DNA of 64,000 bases from Nostoc sp. NIES-3756 (lineage in GTDB: Bacteria > Cyanobacteriota > Cyanobacteriia > Cyanobacteriales > Nostocaceae): NCBI RefSeq assembly GCF_001548375.1, contig NZ_AP017296.1:372001-436000 (forward strand), in the 5' to 3' direction. Made by a program: the position numbers and the translations under genes. Positions 25,888-34,259 of the stretch are shown here, one piece after another (within the stretch, counting starts at the first letter, position 1; each line of letters opens with the position of its first letter). The notes below the pieces were generated by a model. That model was not told where the DNA came from. It saw nothing but the letters and a program-made list of their open reading frames with translations, and made no database searches.

Positions 25888-26829
25888 ATGACAAATAAAA
25901 AGACAGTTCTTCTTGCTGGAGCAACTGGTATGTTAGGAAGTAAGATTGCCTTAACACTGGCGAAGAAGGAAGAAATTGACCTCCGGACTCTGGTAAGAAA
26001 TCGCCTTGTAAGTGACCAAAAAAAACAACAACATCTGAATAATTTAGAAAATTTAGGTATCAAACTTATAGAAGGTGATCTCAATGATAAATCAAGCCTA
26101 GAAAGAGCTTGCACAGGAATTGATACTGTTGTTTCTGCTGTGAGTGGCTGGGAAGATGTTGTAGTTACTGGGCAATTAAACCTATTAGAAGCAGCAAAAA
26201 ATGTAGGGGTATCTCACTTTATTCCTTCTGATTATTCATACGATTATTTTCAAATCCAGTTAGGAGATAATTATCTTTCTGATTTTCGGATTAAAGTTGG
26301 TCAAGCAGTGAAGGAAAGTGGCTTAAATTATACCTTCATTATGAATGGTATCTTTGCAGAGGTTTTATTATCTCCTTTCTTTCATGTCTTCAATTTGGAA
26401 GCTGGTACTGCTGAATATTGGGGCGATGGAAATACCAAATTTGATGTAACAACAATAGATGATACAGCAGCATACACGGCTGAGGCGGTGGTTGATCCTT
26501 GTGCTGTAAATACTAGCTTTCAGGTAGCTGGTGATGTATTGACAATTAAGGAAGCCATTGCAGCTTATGAGGAAGTCAAAGGTAGCCAACTCAAACAAGT
26601 CTGCAAAGGTAGCTTAGACGATTTACAGGCATACATAGCACAGATGAAAGCTGATGGTACTCACCCTTTGACGATTATTCCAGCACAGTACCAATGGGCA
26701 ATGATGACGGGTAAAACTAAACTACGGAATATTATCAGCGATCGCTATCCCCACATCAAGCCAAAATCTCTCAAAGACTACATTGCTCAGTCTAATAAAC
26801 CAGCATTTGAACTTGTCTTAACTCAATAG
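25888..26829 (+). CDS. NmrA-like NAD(P)-binding reductase
   Basis: A 313-residue atypical SDR: cofactor motif LLAGATGMLGSKIA near residues 9-22, DLRTLVRN, EGDLNDKSSL, and VSHFIPSDYSYDY. This is the isoflavone-reductase-like/NmrA pattern, lacking the classical YxxxK pair in the usual place. Members are either reductases of phenolic compounds or NADP-sensing regulators. It follows the SnoaL-like gene in the same direction and precedes the third propeller gene by 14 bases. A reductive step on a phenolic product is plausible, as inference from context. Confidence 0.88.
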   Translation: MTNKKTVLLAGATGMLGSKIALTLAKKEEIDLRTLVRNRLVSDQKKQQHLNNLENLGIKLIEGDLNDKSSLERACTGIDTVVSAVSGWEDVVVTGQLNLLEAAKNVGVSHFIPSDYSYDYFQIQLGDNYLSDFRIKVGQAVKESGLNYTFIMNGIFAEVLLSPFFHVFNLEAGTAEYWGDGNTKFDVTTIDDTAAYTAEAVVDPCAVNTSFQVAGDVLTIKEAIAAYEEVKGSQLKQVCKGSLDDLQAYIAQMKADGTHPLTIIPAQYQWAMMTGKTKLRNIISDRYPHIKPKSLKDYIAQSNKPAFELVLTQ

Positions 26830-26843
26830 CACAACAACAAACA

Positions 26844-27989
26844 ATGTCCATGATGCGTCACATTTCTCAACTCATCCCACTAGGAACTGTTGTTGCAGTC
26901 TTAAATTTAACTGCGCCTCAAGCCTACGCTTTTTTACTAGTTAGCAGCGTTGCTAATGAACCTCTAGATCCAAATAACCCAGCCGTCATTAACTTGGATC
27001 TCACAGATAACTTTACTGTCGGTAACAGTAGTATATTAAAATACGACGAAAAAACTGGAAAGTTCCTTGGTGTCTTCGTTTCCAAAGGTGTAATAGGTCT
27101 TTCTTCAGGTATAACTTTTGGCAAGGATGGCTACTTATATGCAGCCGACCAAGCTAATAACAGCATACTTAGATTTGATGGTAAAAAAGGTACTCTGATT
27201 GACACCTTTCTACAATTTGGGACAAGTGGGCCGAAGCGACCAGAAGATATAGCTTTCGGCCCAGATGGCAACCTTTATATCAGTGGTCTTGCAGGTGGCG
27301 GCGTACAGAAATACGATTTTGTTACAGGACTACTCAGCGTAGTCACACAAACTAATTCCCAAGGTGGAAACTTACTGGCGGCTGGTTTGAGTTTTGGCCC
27401 AGATGGCAATCTCTATATCAGCAGCGTCCTCAACGATAACAGTATTCTCCGTTATAATCCCATCACTGGTCTTCAAGATACTTTCATCGCCTCTAATATT
27501 GCCCAACCAGTGCCTTCTGGTACAGTATTTAGTCCTGATGGAAAGTCTATATACAATGGTACTTTTATCGGCGCTCCCACCATCAAACAATACGATGGTA
27601 CAACAGGCGCTTTAGTTGGTGACTTTGTTACAGAAAACAATAACGGCGGACTACAAACATCTTCGCGCCTAAGATTTGGCAAAGATGGCAACTTATACGT
27701 CAGCGATTTTCTTGGCAATGCTATCAGACGTTACGACGGTCAGACAGGTTCTTTTATTGATTCTTTTGTTCCGGCTGGTTCTGGTGGCTTGAAAAACCCT
27801 GGTGGGTTTGCCTTCTCTACCACTGTTCCTGAACCTTATTCTTTAGTAGGAATTTTAGCTGTTGCTGCTTATTTAGGTACAAGTCAAGTATTGAAACAAA
27901 AAAGAAAGTATCAGCAAATCTCAGGCAGTAAATTACTTTCTCAAACACAAGTTCGTTATACCACTATTCCCCCAGAAAATTGGCAGTGA
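26844..27989 (+). CDS. Exported beta-propeller protein with PEP-CTERM anchor (third)
   Basis: A 381-residue protein closely related to those at 22442 and 23495: signal peptide (MMRHISQLIPLGTVVAVLNL, about 3-30), six or more blades carrying GPDGNLYIS and SILRYNPITG, and a tail with VPEPYSLVG, a hydrophobic segment and KQKRK. It begins 14 bases after the NmrA-like gene, which shows that exported propellers and cytoplasmic enzymes are interleaved in one transcription unit. A Lys/Gln-rich extra stretch after the tail is unusual for PEP-CTERM proteins, which usually end soon after the basic residues. Confidence 0.86.
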   Translation: MSMMRHISQLIPLGTVVAVLNLTAPQAYAFLLVSSVANEPLDPNNPAVINLDLTDNFTVGNSSILKYDEKTGKFLGVFVSKGVIGLSSGITFGKDGYLYAADQANNSILRFDGKKGTLIDTFLQFGTSGPKRPEDIAFGPDGNLYISGLAGGGVQKYDFVTGLLSVVTQTNSQGGNLLAAGLSFGPDGNLYISSVLNDNSILRYNPITGLQDTFIASNIAQPVPSGTVFSPDGKSIYNGTFIGAPTIKQYDGTTGALVGDFVTENNNGGLQTSSRLRFGKDGNLYVSDFLGNAIRRYDGQTGSFIDSFVPAGSGGLKNPGGFAFSTTVPEPYSLVGILAVAAYLGTSQVLKQKRKYQQISGSKLLSQTQVRYTTIPPENWQ

Positions 27990-28073
27990 TAACGATAAGT
28001 TTGCGGAGCGGTTTTCTTATCCGCTCCCTGATATTAAGTTGCAATTGATGATTTAATTACAGAGGAAAATATT

Positions 28074-28685
28074 ATGAGTAAGGGTAAAATTGGAATTTTA
28101 ATTGAAGAACATTTCGACCAGACTGAATTTCGTAAATTTAATACTTACTTTCCCGAACAAGGTTATGAAGTAGAGTATATTTCCCATTTATGGGGTAATC
28201 CACAATTAACATTTGGCTCAAATCCAGACAATGGTGAAGTTGAAGACCATGTAACTGTAACTGTAGAGGTAAATAATATTGAGCCAAGTGATTATAAAGG
28301 GATTATTTGTATTGGTGCTTATGCAATGGATCGCCTGCGATATCAGGTTTCTGTAAGAAAAGGTCAAAAGAACCAAGCACCAGCCGTTGTTTTTCTCAGA
28401 AAAGCAATGCAAACAGATAATTTAAAAATTGGTACAATTTGTCATTCATTATGGCTTTTGTGTGCTGATTCAGATTTAATTCGAGGTCGAAAAGTTACTT
28501 GCGCTCACAATATTATCTGTGATGTCGAAAATGCAGGTGCTGAAGTAATTTATGAAAATGATGCTACTGCTGAAATGGTTGTAGATGGCAATTTAATCAC
28601 AGGTAAACATCCAGGTGTTGTAGATACATTTATGGAAGTATTTTTGGCAGAGATTGAAAAGCCTGTGTTAGTTCGTAATTTGTAA
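28074..28685 (+). CDS. DJ-1/PfpI family protein
   Basis: A 203-residue class I glutamine-amidotransferase-like fold: GKIGILIEEHFDQTEF start, GIICIGAYAMDRLRY, and the nucleophile elbow TICHSLWLL near residues 123-131, where Cys sits in a CHS context. The acid partner could be Glu in EEHFD. Members include intracellular proteases, deglycases and isonitrile hydratases. The family call is firm, the activity is not. It lies about 85 bases after the third propeller gene. Confidence 0.88.
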   Translation: MSKGKIGILIEEHFDQTEFRKFNTYFPEQGYEVEYISHLWGNPQLTFGSNPDNGEVEDHVTVTVEVNNIEPSDYKGIICIGAYAMDRLRYQVSVRKGQKNQAPAVVFLRKAMQTDNLKIGTICHSLWLLCADSDLIRGRKVTCAHNIICDVENAGAEVIYENDATAEMVVDGNLITGKHPGVVDTFMEVFLAEIEKPVLVRNL

Positions 28686-28796
28686 TTATATATAGGTAAT
28701 GCCTTCTCTACTATCTTTAGTCTTTGCGTTTCTGCATAAAACAAATCATCTCCGCAATCATCAAATTATCAATCCAACTATCTTAAAGGTGTCCTT

Positions 28797-30620
28797 ATGG
28801 ATCACATGAGTTTTTCATTTTCAGATACCATTGCTGGCTATGTTACTCAATTTAACCGCAATGATAAAAGCTTTGGTATTAAAACTTCAGATGGACGAGA
28901 ATATCGAGCCTCCCTTACCCCAACTAGTTATGGACGCATCACCCAAAATTTAGGAGAGCCTTATCTTGACTGTACTAATCGGTTAGCAGAAATGCTTACA
29001 CCTGGTCAACATGTATTTGCTTATGGTGTTTTCTATCCTCATGGACAAGAATATAAATTTGAAGTTCAATTTCTGGTGTTTCCTGGTGATGCACCTAGCA
29101 AATATCGTCAAGAAGAATCTGATTGGTGGGTGAAGCAAATAATTTCCATTGCTGATGCTTATCTAAAATGGCAATTTGGTTATCCTGAAAAGCCTATAGA
29201 TTATCGAGAATACCGCACTATACTAAATCTGGCTGGTGAGAAAAAACGCGATGATTTTCTACAGGAAACAGACACGATTTCTCGTCTAGTTTATGGTTTT
29301 GCTTCGGCTTTCTTATTAACTGGTGAAGACCGTTTTCTAGAAGCCGCAGAAAAGGGTACTGAATATCTACGTCAACACATGAGATTCTATGACCCTGATG
29401 AAGATTTGATTTATTGGTATCACGGTATTCAAGTCACAGGTAATAGGGAACAAAAACTGCTGACTTCTGAGTTTGGTGATGACTATGATGCAATACCCGC
29501 CTATGAACAGATTTACGCTTTAGCCGGGCCAATTCAAACTTATCGGGTGACTGGTGATCCTCGCATTCTTAAAGATGCAGAGATGACGATTGATTTGTTT
29601 GACCGCTTTTTCTTAGACAAGGAAGGGGTGGGTTATTTCTCCCATATTGATCCCCTAACTCTAGACCCTCGTGCAGAATCACTCGGTCATAACCGTGCGC
29701 GGAAAAATTGGAACTCTGTTGGGGATCATGCACCAGCTTATTTGATTAATCTGTGGTTGGCTACTGGTGAACAAAGATATGCCGATATGTTGGAGTATAC
29801 CTTTGATGCGATCGCCAAATATTTCCCTGATTACGAAAATAGTTCCTTTGTCCAAGAGCGTTTTTATGAAGATTGGAGTCATGATACTACTTGGGGAATG
29901 CAGCAAAACCGCGCTGTTGTAGGTCATAACCTGAAAATTGCTTGGAACATCATGAGGATGCAAAGCCTCAAACCCAAAGAGGAATATAGGGACTTAGCGC
30001 GAAAAATTGCTGCACTCATGCCTGCGGCTGGGAGCGATCGCCAACGCGGTGGCTGGTACGATATGGTAGAGCGCACATTAGCTGATGGTGAAGAACAATA
30101 CCGCTTCGTTTGGCATGACAGGAAAGCTTGGTGGCAACAAGAGCAAGCTATCTTAGCTTATCTAATTCTCTATGGTGTCGAGAAACAGCCAGAATATTTA
30201 CGTCATGCTAGGGAAGCATCAGCTTTTTACAATGCCTTCTTCCTCGACCATGACGATGGCGCTATCTACTTCAATGTTCTAGCTAACGGTCTACCCTTTT
30301 TAATGGGTAATGAACGCCTCAAAGGTAGCCACTCTATGAGCGGTTATCACTCAACTGAATTATGTTATTTGTCGGCAGTATATACCAACCTGTTGATTAC
30401 TAAGCAACCAATGGACTTTTACTTTAAGCCCCAACCTGGAGCATTTAAAGATAATATCCTACGGGTGCAGCCAGATATTTTACCTCCTGGTAGTGTGCGA
30501 ATTAGTCAAGTATGGGCAGATGAGCAAGAATATTATAATTTCGATGCCGATGCTTTAACAGTCAAATTACCAGAAACGCAAAAACCAGTAAAAATTAAGG
30601 TGCGGATTTCACCTAATTAA
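28797..30620 (+). CDS. AGE-superfamily (alpha/alpha)6-barrel protein with N-terminal OB-like domain
   Basis: A 607-residue protein. Residues 1-100 look like a small beta-barrel (IAGYVTQFNRNDKSFGIKTSDGREYRASL), reminiscent of cold-shock/OB-type folds. Residues 110-560 form an N-acylglucosamine-2-epimerase-like barrel with aromatic-rich motifs (DDYDAIPAYEQIYALAGPIQTY, WSHDTTWGMQQNRAVVGHNLK, RFVWHDRKAWWQQEQA). His residues in SHDTT, VVGHN and VWHDR fit the epimerase active site. It probably epimerises or otherwise processes a sugar in the cytoplasm. The OB-like fusion is uncommon for AGE proteins in my knowledge. Confidence 0.75.
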   Translation: MDHMSFSFSDTIAGYVTQFNRNDKSFGIKTSDGREYRASLTPTSYGRITQNLGEPYLDCTNRLAEMLTPGQHVFAYGVFYPHGQEYKFEVQFLVFPGDAPSKYRQEESDWWVKQIISIADAYLKWQFGYPEKPIDYREYRTILNLAGEKKRDDFLQETDTISRLVYGFASAFLLTGEDRFLEAAEKGTEYLRQHMRFYDPDEDLIYWYHGIQVTGNREQKLLTSEFGDDYDAIPAYEQIYALAGPIQTYRVTGDPRILKDAEMTIDLFDRFFLDKEGVGYFSHIDPLTLDPRAESLGHNRARKNWNSVGDHAPAYLINLWLATGEQRYADMLEYTFDAIAKYFPDYENSSFVQERFYEDWSHDTTWGMQQNRAVVGHNLKIAWNIMRMQSLKPKEEYRDLARKIAALMPAAGSDRQRGGWYDMVERTLADGEEQYRFVWHDRKAWWQQEQAILAYLILYGVEKQPEYLRHAREASAFYNAFFLDHDDGAIYFNVLANGLPFLMGNERLKGSHSMSGYHSTELCYLSAVYTNLLITKQPMDFYFKPQPGAFKDNILRVQPDILPPGSVRISQVWADEQEYYNFDADALTVKLPETQKPVKIKVRISPN

Positions 30621-30661
30621 AGAGGAAAAAATTTAGGCATTTCTAAAGAAGTTCTCTTGTG

Positions 30662-30682
30662 GGATGGGCATATTGCCCGTCC
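30662..30682. repeat. Dispersed palindromic repeat, related to 25810
   Basis: GGATGGGCATATTGCCCGTC plus C. Arms GGGCA / TGCCC. Lies before the second STAS gene. Confidence 0.6.
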
Positions 30683-30715
30683 TAGATTCTACCTACAAAT
30701 CATCCCCACAATCTT

Positions 30716-31096
30716 ATGAAAATCAACGTCAAAACCTCGGCATCTCCAACTTTAAACGAACTACAACCAGTGACAGTAATTGAACTAAATGGTGATGTAG
30801 ATACTAATACGGCTCCCCTAGTTCAAGAACAAATTTTGCCACAAGTAAAAGCAGGAAGCAAAATCATTCTGGACATGACTCAAGTAAGTTATTTGTCCAG
30901 TGCTGGTTTAAGAATGTTGCTGTCACTATATCGGCAAATATTCAACCAAAATGCACAAATTATTTTGGTAGGACTTTCAGAAGAAATTGCCGACACAATG
31001 TCAATAACTGGATTTCTAGACTTTTTTCAGACTGCTGATACTCTTAACCAAGCCTTAGAAGCTCTTAATGCCAAAGTTCAATTTACTCACACTTAA
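30716..31096 (+). CDS. Second STAS-domain anti-sigma antagonist
   Basis: A 126-residue stand-alone STAS protein with the phosphorylation loop MTQVSYLSSAGLRMLL (Ser pair near residues 61-62) and the usual ELNGDVDTNTAPLVQ strand-helix start. No kinase or phosphatase gene is adjacent, so it must use partners encoded elsewhere; the HATPase at 9775 and the phosphatase at 10340 are the closest candidates. It sits between the AGE-barrel gene and glgX, suggesting that this carbohydrate block is under partner-switch control. That link is inference. Confidence 0.88.
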   Translation: MKINVKTSASPTLNELQPVTVIELNGDVDTNTAPLVQEQILPQVKAGSKIILDMTQVSYLSSAGLRMLLSLYRQIFNQNAQIILVGLSEEIADTMSITGFLDFFQTADTLNQALEALNAKVQFTHT

Positions 31097-31130
31097 GTTT
31101 GTTAGGTATGTCCGCGTAGTGTCTTTTATA

Positions 31131-31146
31131 GAGGACTAAAGTCCTC
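31131..31146. repeat. Palindrome GAGGACT-AA-AGTCCTC before glgX
   Basis: A perfect 7-bp inverted repeat with a 2-base centre, 28 bases upstream of the glgX start. Similar sequences recur in cyanobacterial spacers. Operator or repeat, undecided. Confidence 0.45.
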
Positions 31147-31173
31147 ACTACAAACTCCCCACTCTTTAGAAAA

Positions 31174-33288
31174 ATGATGCAAAGAATTGATATTCATCCT
31201 ACCCATACTTACGAGAATTTTAAATTACGTACAGGTCGCCCGTTTCCTTTTGGAGCTACTTTAGTACCAGGAGGCGTAAATTTTTCTGTCTATTCTCGAC
31301 AGGCTAAGTCCTGTAGTTTAGTGCTGTTTAAAAAACACGCTGCCGAACCGATGGCGGAAATTCCCTTCCCCGACGAGTTCCGCATTGGTAATGTCTTTTG
31401 CATGATTGTATTTGGTTTAGATTATGAAAACATAGAATATGGCTACCGTATGGATGGCCCTTTCAACCCCAGAGAAGGAAACTGGTTTGACCAAACACAA
31501 ATTCTTTTAGATCCCTATGCAAAAATTATCGGTGGTAGAGACATTTGGGGCGAAAAACCAGATTGGAACAATATCTATCAGCATAGAGCGCGTCTAGCCT
31601 TTGATGATTTTGATTGGGAAGGTGAGCGACCGTTAAATATTCCCACAGAGGATTTAGTTATTTACGAAATGCACGTTCGTAGCTTTACTAGTCACCTTTC
31701 TTCTGGTGTCAAACATCCAGGTACTTTTGCCGCTATCCGCGAAAAAATCCCCTATCTCAAAGAATTAGGTGTCAACTGTGTGGAATTGATGCCGATTTAT
31801 GAGTTTGATGAATTTGAAAACAGTCGCCCTAATCCCCACACAGGAGAAATGTTATTTAATTACTGGGGTTATAGTACTGTCGGCTTTTTTGCACCCAAAG
31901 CTGGCTACGCGGCTACAGGTAAATATGGGATGCAGGTTGATGAACTCAAAACCCTAATTAAAACCCTGCATCAAAATGGAATTGAAGTAATTCTCGATGT
32001 CGTCTTTAACCATACAGCCGAAGGTAATGAAAACGGCCCCTCTATTTCCTTTCGCGGTATCGACAATCAAACCTACTATATGTTGACACCGGATGGTTAT
32101 TACTTCAACTTTAGTGGTACTGGCAACACTCTCAACTGTAACAATCCTATTGTCCGGCACATGGTGGTGGATTGCCTGCGTTATTGGGCTTCTGAGTATC
32201 ATATTGATGGTTTTCGCTTCGATTTAGCGACGATTTTAGGACGCGATCCTTGGGGCGCACCCCTTTCTAACCCACCGCTATTAGAAAGTTTGGCATTCGA
32301 CCCGATTTTAGCTAATTGCAAACTCATTGCTGAAGCTTGGGATGCAGGCGGTCTTTATCAAGTAGGCTCTTTTCCTGCTTTTGGGCGTTGGCTGGAGTGG
32401 AATGGTAAATACCGGGACACTATTCGTAAATTCCTCAAGGGTGAGCCTGGGCAAGCAGGAGACATGGCGCAACGGCTACAGGGTTCACCAGATTTATATG
32501 CGGCGGCTGGTCGAGGCCCGACAGCTTCAATTAATTTTATTACTTGTCATGATGGTTTTACTTTGATGGATTTAGTTTCTTATGATGGCAAGCATAATGA
32601 AGCTAACGGCGAAAATAATAATGATGGTACGAATGACAACGATAGTTGGAATTGCGGTTGGGAAGGTGAGACTAACAATTTAGAAATCAATGCTTTACGC
32701 CACCGTCAGATTAAAAATGCTGTGGCAATGTTGATGGTTAGCCAAGGAGTACCAATGATTCTCATGGGTGATGAGATGGGACGTACTCAGAGGGGTAACA
32801 ACAACACTTACTGTCACGACAACGAATTAAACTGGTTGGACTGGCAATTATTAGCAGCCAATGCAGATTTATTTAAGTTTTTTAAAGATTGTATTGCTTT
32901 TCGTCACGCTCATCCAGTGTTGAAAAATAAATGGCACTTCCGAAATGTGGATTATGCTAACAGTGGCTATGCTGATATTACTTGGCATGGAACTCAAGCA
33001 TGGAATGCTGACTGGTCTGATTTTAGTCGTATCCTGGCTTTCATGCTCTGTGGGCAGCACGCCAAGGGGGGAACAGTAAGTGATGATTATATATATGTGG
33101 CGATGAATATGTATTGGGATAGTCTGTGGTTTGAATTACCTGGGCTACCTCAAGGAAGACAGTGGTATGTGTTCGCCAATACTGGCGTTAGTGAGGCAAG
33201 TTGGACACCTGGAACTGAGCCAATATTAGACAATCAGTCTGGGTTCTTGATAGGTGGGCGTTCGGTGGTGATTTTGGTGGGGAAATAA
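31174..33288 (+). CDS. glgX: Glycogen debranching enzyme GlgX (GH13)
   Basis: A 704-residue protein of typical length. An N-terminal CBM48-like domain (PFPFGATLVPGGVNFSVYSR) precedes the GH13 catalytic barrel. Conserved regions are visible: DVVFNHTAEG, GFRFDLATILG with the nucleophile Asp, LIAEAWDAGG with the acid/base Glu, and FITCHDGFTLMDLVSY with the stabilising His-Asp. It removes side chains from limit dextrins by hydrolysing alpha-1,6 bonds in glycogen. Its neighbours (STAS protein upstream, AGE-barrel protein before that) form a carbohydrate block at the end of the putative cluster. One of the most secure calls in the window. Confidence 0.95.
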   Translation: MMQRIDIHPTHTYENFKLRTGRPFPFGATLVPGGVNFSVYSRQAKSCSLVLFKKHAAEPMAEIPFPDEFRIGNVFCMIVFGLDYENIEYGYRMDGPFNPREGNWFDQTQILLDPYAKIIGGRDIWGEKPDWNNIYQHRARLAFDDFDWEGERPLNIPTEDLVIYEMHVRSFTSHLSSGVKHPGTFAAIREKIPYLKELGVNCVELMPIYEFDEFENSRPNPHTGEMLFNYWGYSTVGFFAPKAGYAATGKYGMQVDELKTLIKTLHQNGIEVILDVVFNHTAEGNENGPSISFRGIDNQTYYMLTPDGYYFNFSGTGNTLNCNNPIVRHMVVDCLRYWASEYHIDGFRFDLATILGRDPWGAPLSNPPLLESLAFDPILANCKLIAEAWDAGGLYQVGSFPAFGRWLEWNGKYRDTIRKFLKGEPGQAGDMAQRLQGSPDLYAAAGRGPTASINFITCHDGFTLMDLVSYDGKHNEANGENNNDGTNDNDSWNCGWEGETNNLEINALRHRQIKNAVAMLMVSQGVPMILMGDEMGRTQRGNNNTYCHDNELNWLDWQLLAANADLFKFFKDCIAFRHAHPVLKNKWHFRNVDYANSGYADITWHGTQAWNADWSDFSRILAFMLCGQHAKGGTVSDDYIYVAMNMYWDSLWFELPGLPQGRQWYVFANTGVSEASWTPGTEPILDNQSGFLIGGRSVVILVGK

Positions 33289-33463
33289 ACAGGAATTTGG
33301 TATTATTTAATAGTTTTTTTCAAGCTCACGCAAAGGCGCATTCGCGCAGCGTCTCGTAGAGAAGGTGCAAACAAGGATTAAAAAGAGATATTTAGCTAAG
33401 AAGCGTGTTCTTACTCCATGTCTTCTTTGCGTTACTCTGCGTTTAAATTATTCATGAGGTTTT

Positions 33464-34225
33464 ATGTCGAAAATTGTTTCCGTTCACTCATTTAGAGGGG
33501 GAACGGGTAAATCAAATATGACTGCTAATCTCGCTGCTACTATTGCCCGTTATGGGCATCGAGTTGGCATTGTTGATACTGATATTCAATCCCCTGGTAT
33601 TCACGTTATTTTTGGATTTGATGAAGACACGATGACTCTTTCTTTAAATGATTATTTATGGGGTCATTGTGATATTGAAGATACAGCTTATGATGTTACT
33701 TCTGCTTTGAAGGGAACAGGTAAAAAGGATAGTGCTATTTACTTGATTCCTTCTTCTATCAATCTTAGCGAAATTACCAAAATTATTCGTGATGGCTATG
33801 ATGTAGGTCTTTTACATGATGGCTTTCACGAGTTAGTTGATAAGCTAAATTTGGAGTATTTATTTATTGATACTCATCCTGGATTAAATGAGGAAACCTT
33901 ACTTTCTATTACTATTTCTGATGCTTTAATTATTATTTTACGTCCAGACTATCAAGACTTTCAAGGTACTGCTGTAGCTGTTGACGTAGCTCGGCAATTA
34001 GAAGTTCCTGAGTTATTGTTAATTGTTAATAAAGCACTGCCAACTTTAGATTTTCAGACTTTACAAGAACAAATGGAAGCTGCTTATGATGGTACTGTGG
34101 CTGGTATTGTACCGTTTGCAGAAGAAGTAGTACAGCTAGCTAGTAGCGATATCTTCTGCTTACGTTACCCCCATCATCCCTTTAGCTTAGAAGTAGAAGC
34201 GATCGCTAAAAAAATTCGCCAATAG
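33464..34225 (+). CDS. MinD/ParA-like P-loop ATPase
   Basis: A 253-residue deviant Walker A ATPase: FRGGTGKSNMTANLA near residues 10-24 with the second, signature Lys position replaced by Arg (RGGTGKS rather than KGGTGKS), then VDTDIQSPG and YLFIDTHPGLNE. The replaced residue is the one that normally senses the dimer partner, so an altered or monomeric cycle is possible. It is followed 34 bases later by a secreted CHAT-type protein. It is not adjacent to ParB, MinC or MinE genes, so it more likely positions or regulates a protein complex than segregates DNA. A conjecture would be surface-organelle placement. Confidence 0.86.
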   Translation: MSKIVSVHSFRGGTGKSNMTANLAATIARYGHRVGIVDTDIQSPGIHVIFGFDEDTMTLSLNDYLWGHCDIEDTAYDVTSALKGTGKKDSAIYLIPSSINLSEITKIIRDGYDVGLLHDGFHELVDKLNLEYLFIDTHPGLNEETLLSITISDALIIILRPDYQDFQGTAVAVDVARQLEVPELLLIVNKALPTLDFQTLQEQMEAAYDGTVAGIVPFAEEVVQLASSDIFCLRYPHHPFSLEVEAIAKKIRQ

Positions 34226-34259
34226 TTCTGTAACCTATATTCCCTTACGTTTAACACTT

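Noticed and set aside
33464..34225. ParA plasmid-partition function
   Set aside because: No ParB gene or centromere-like repeats nearby, and the signature Lys is replaced by Arg.
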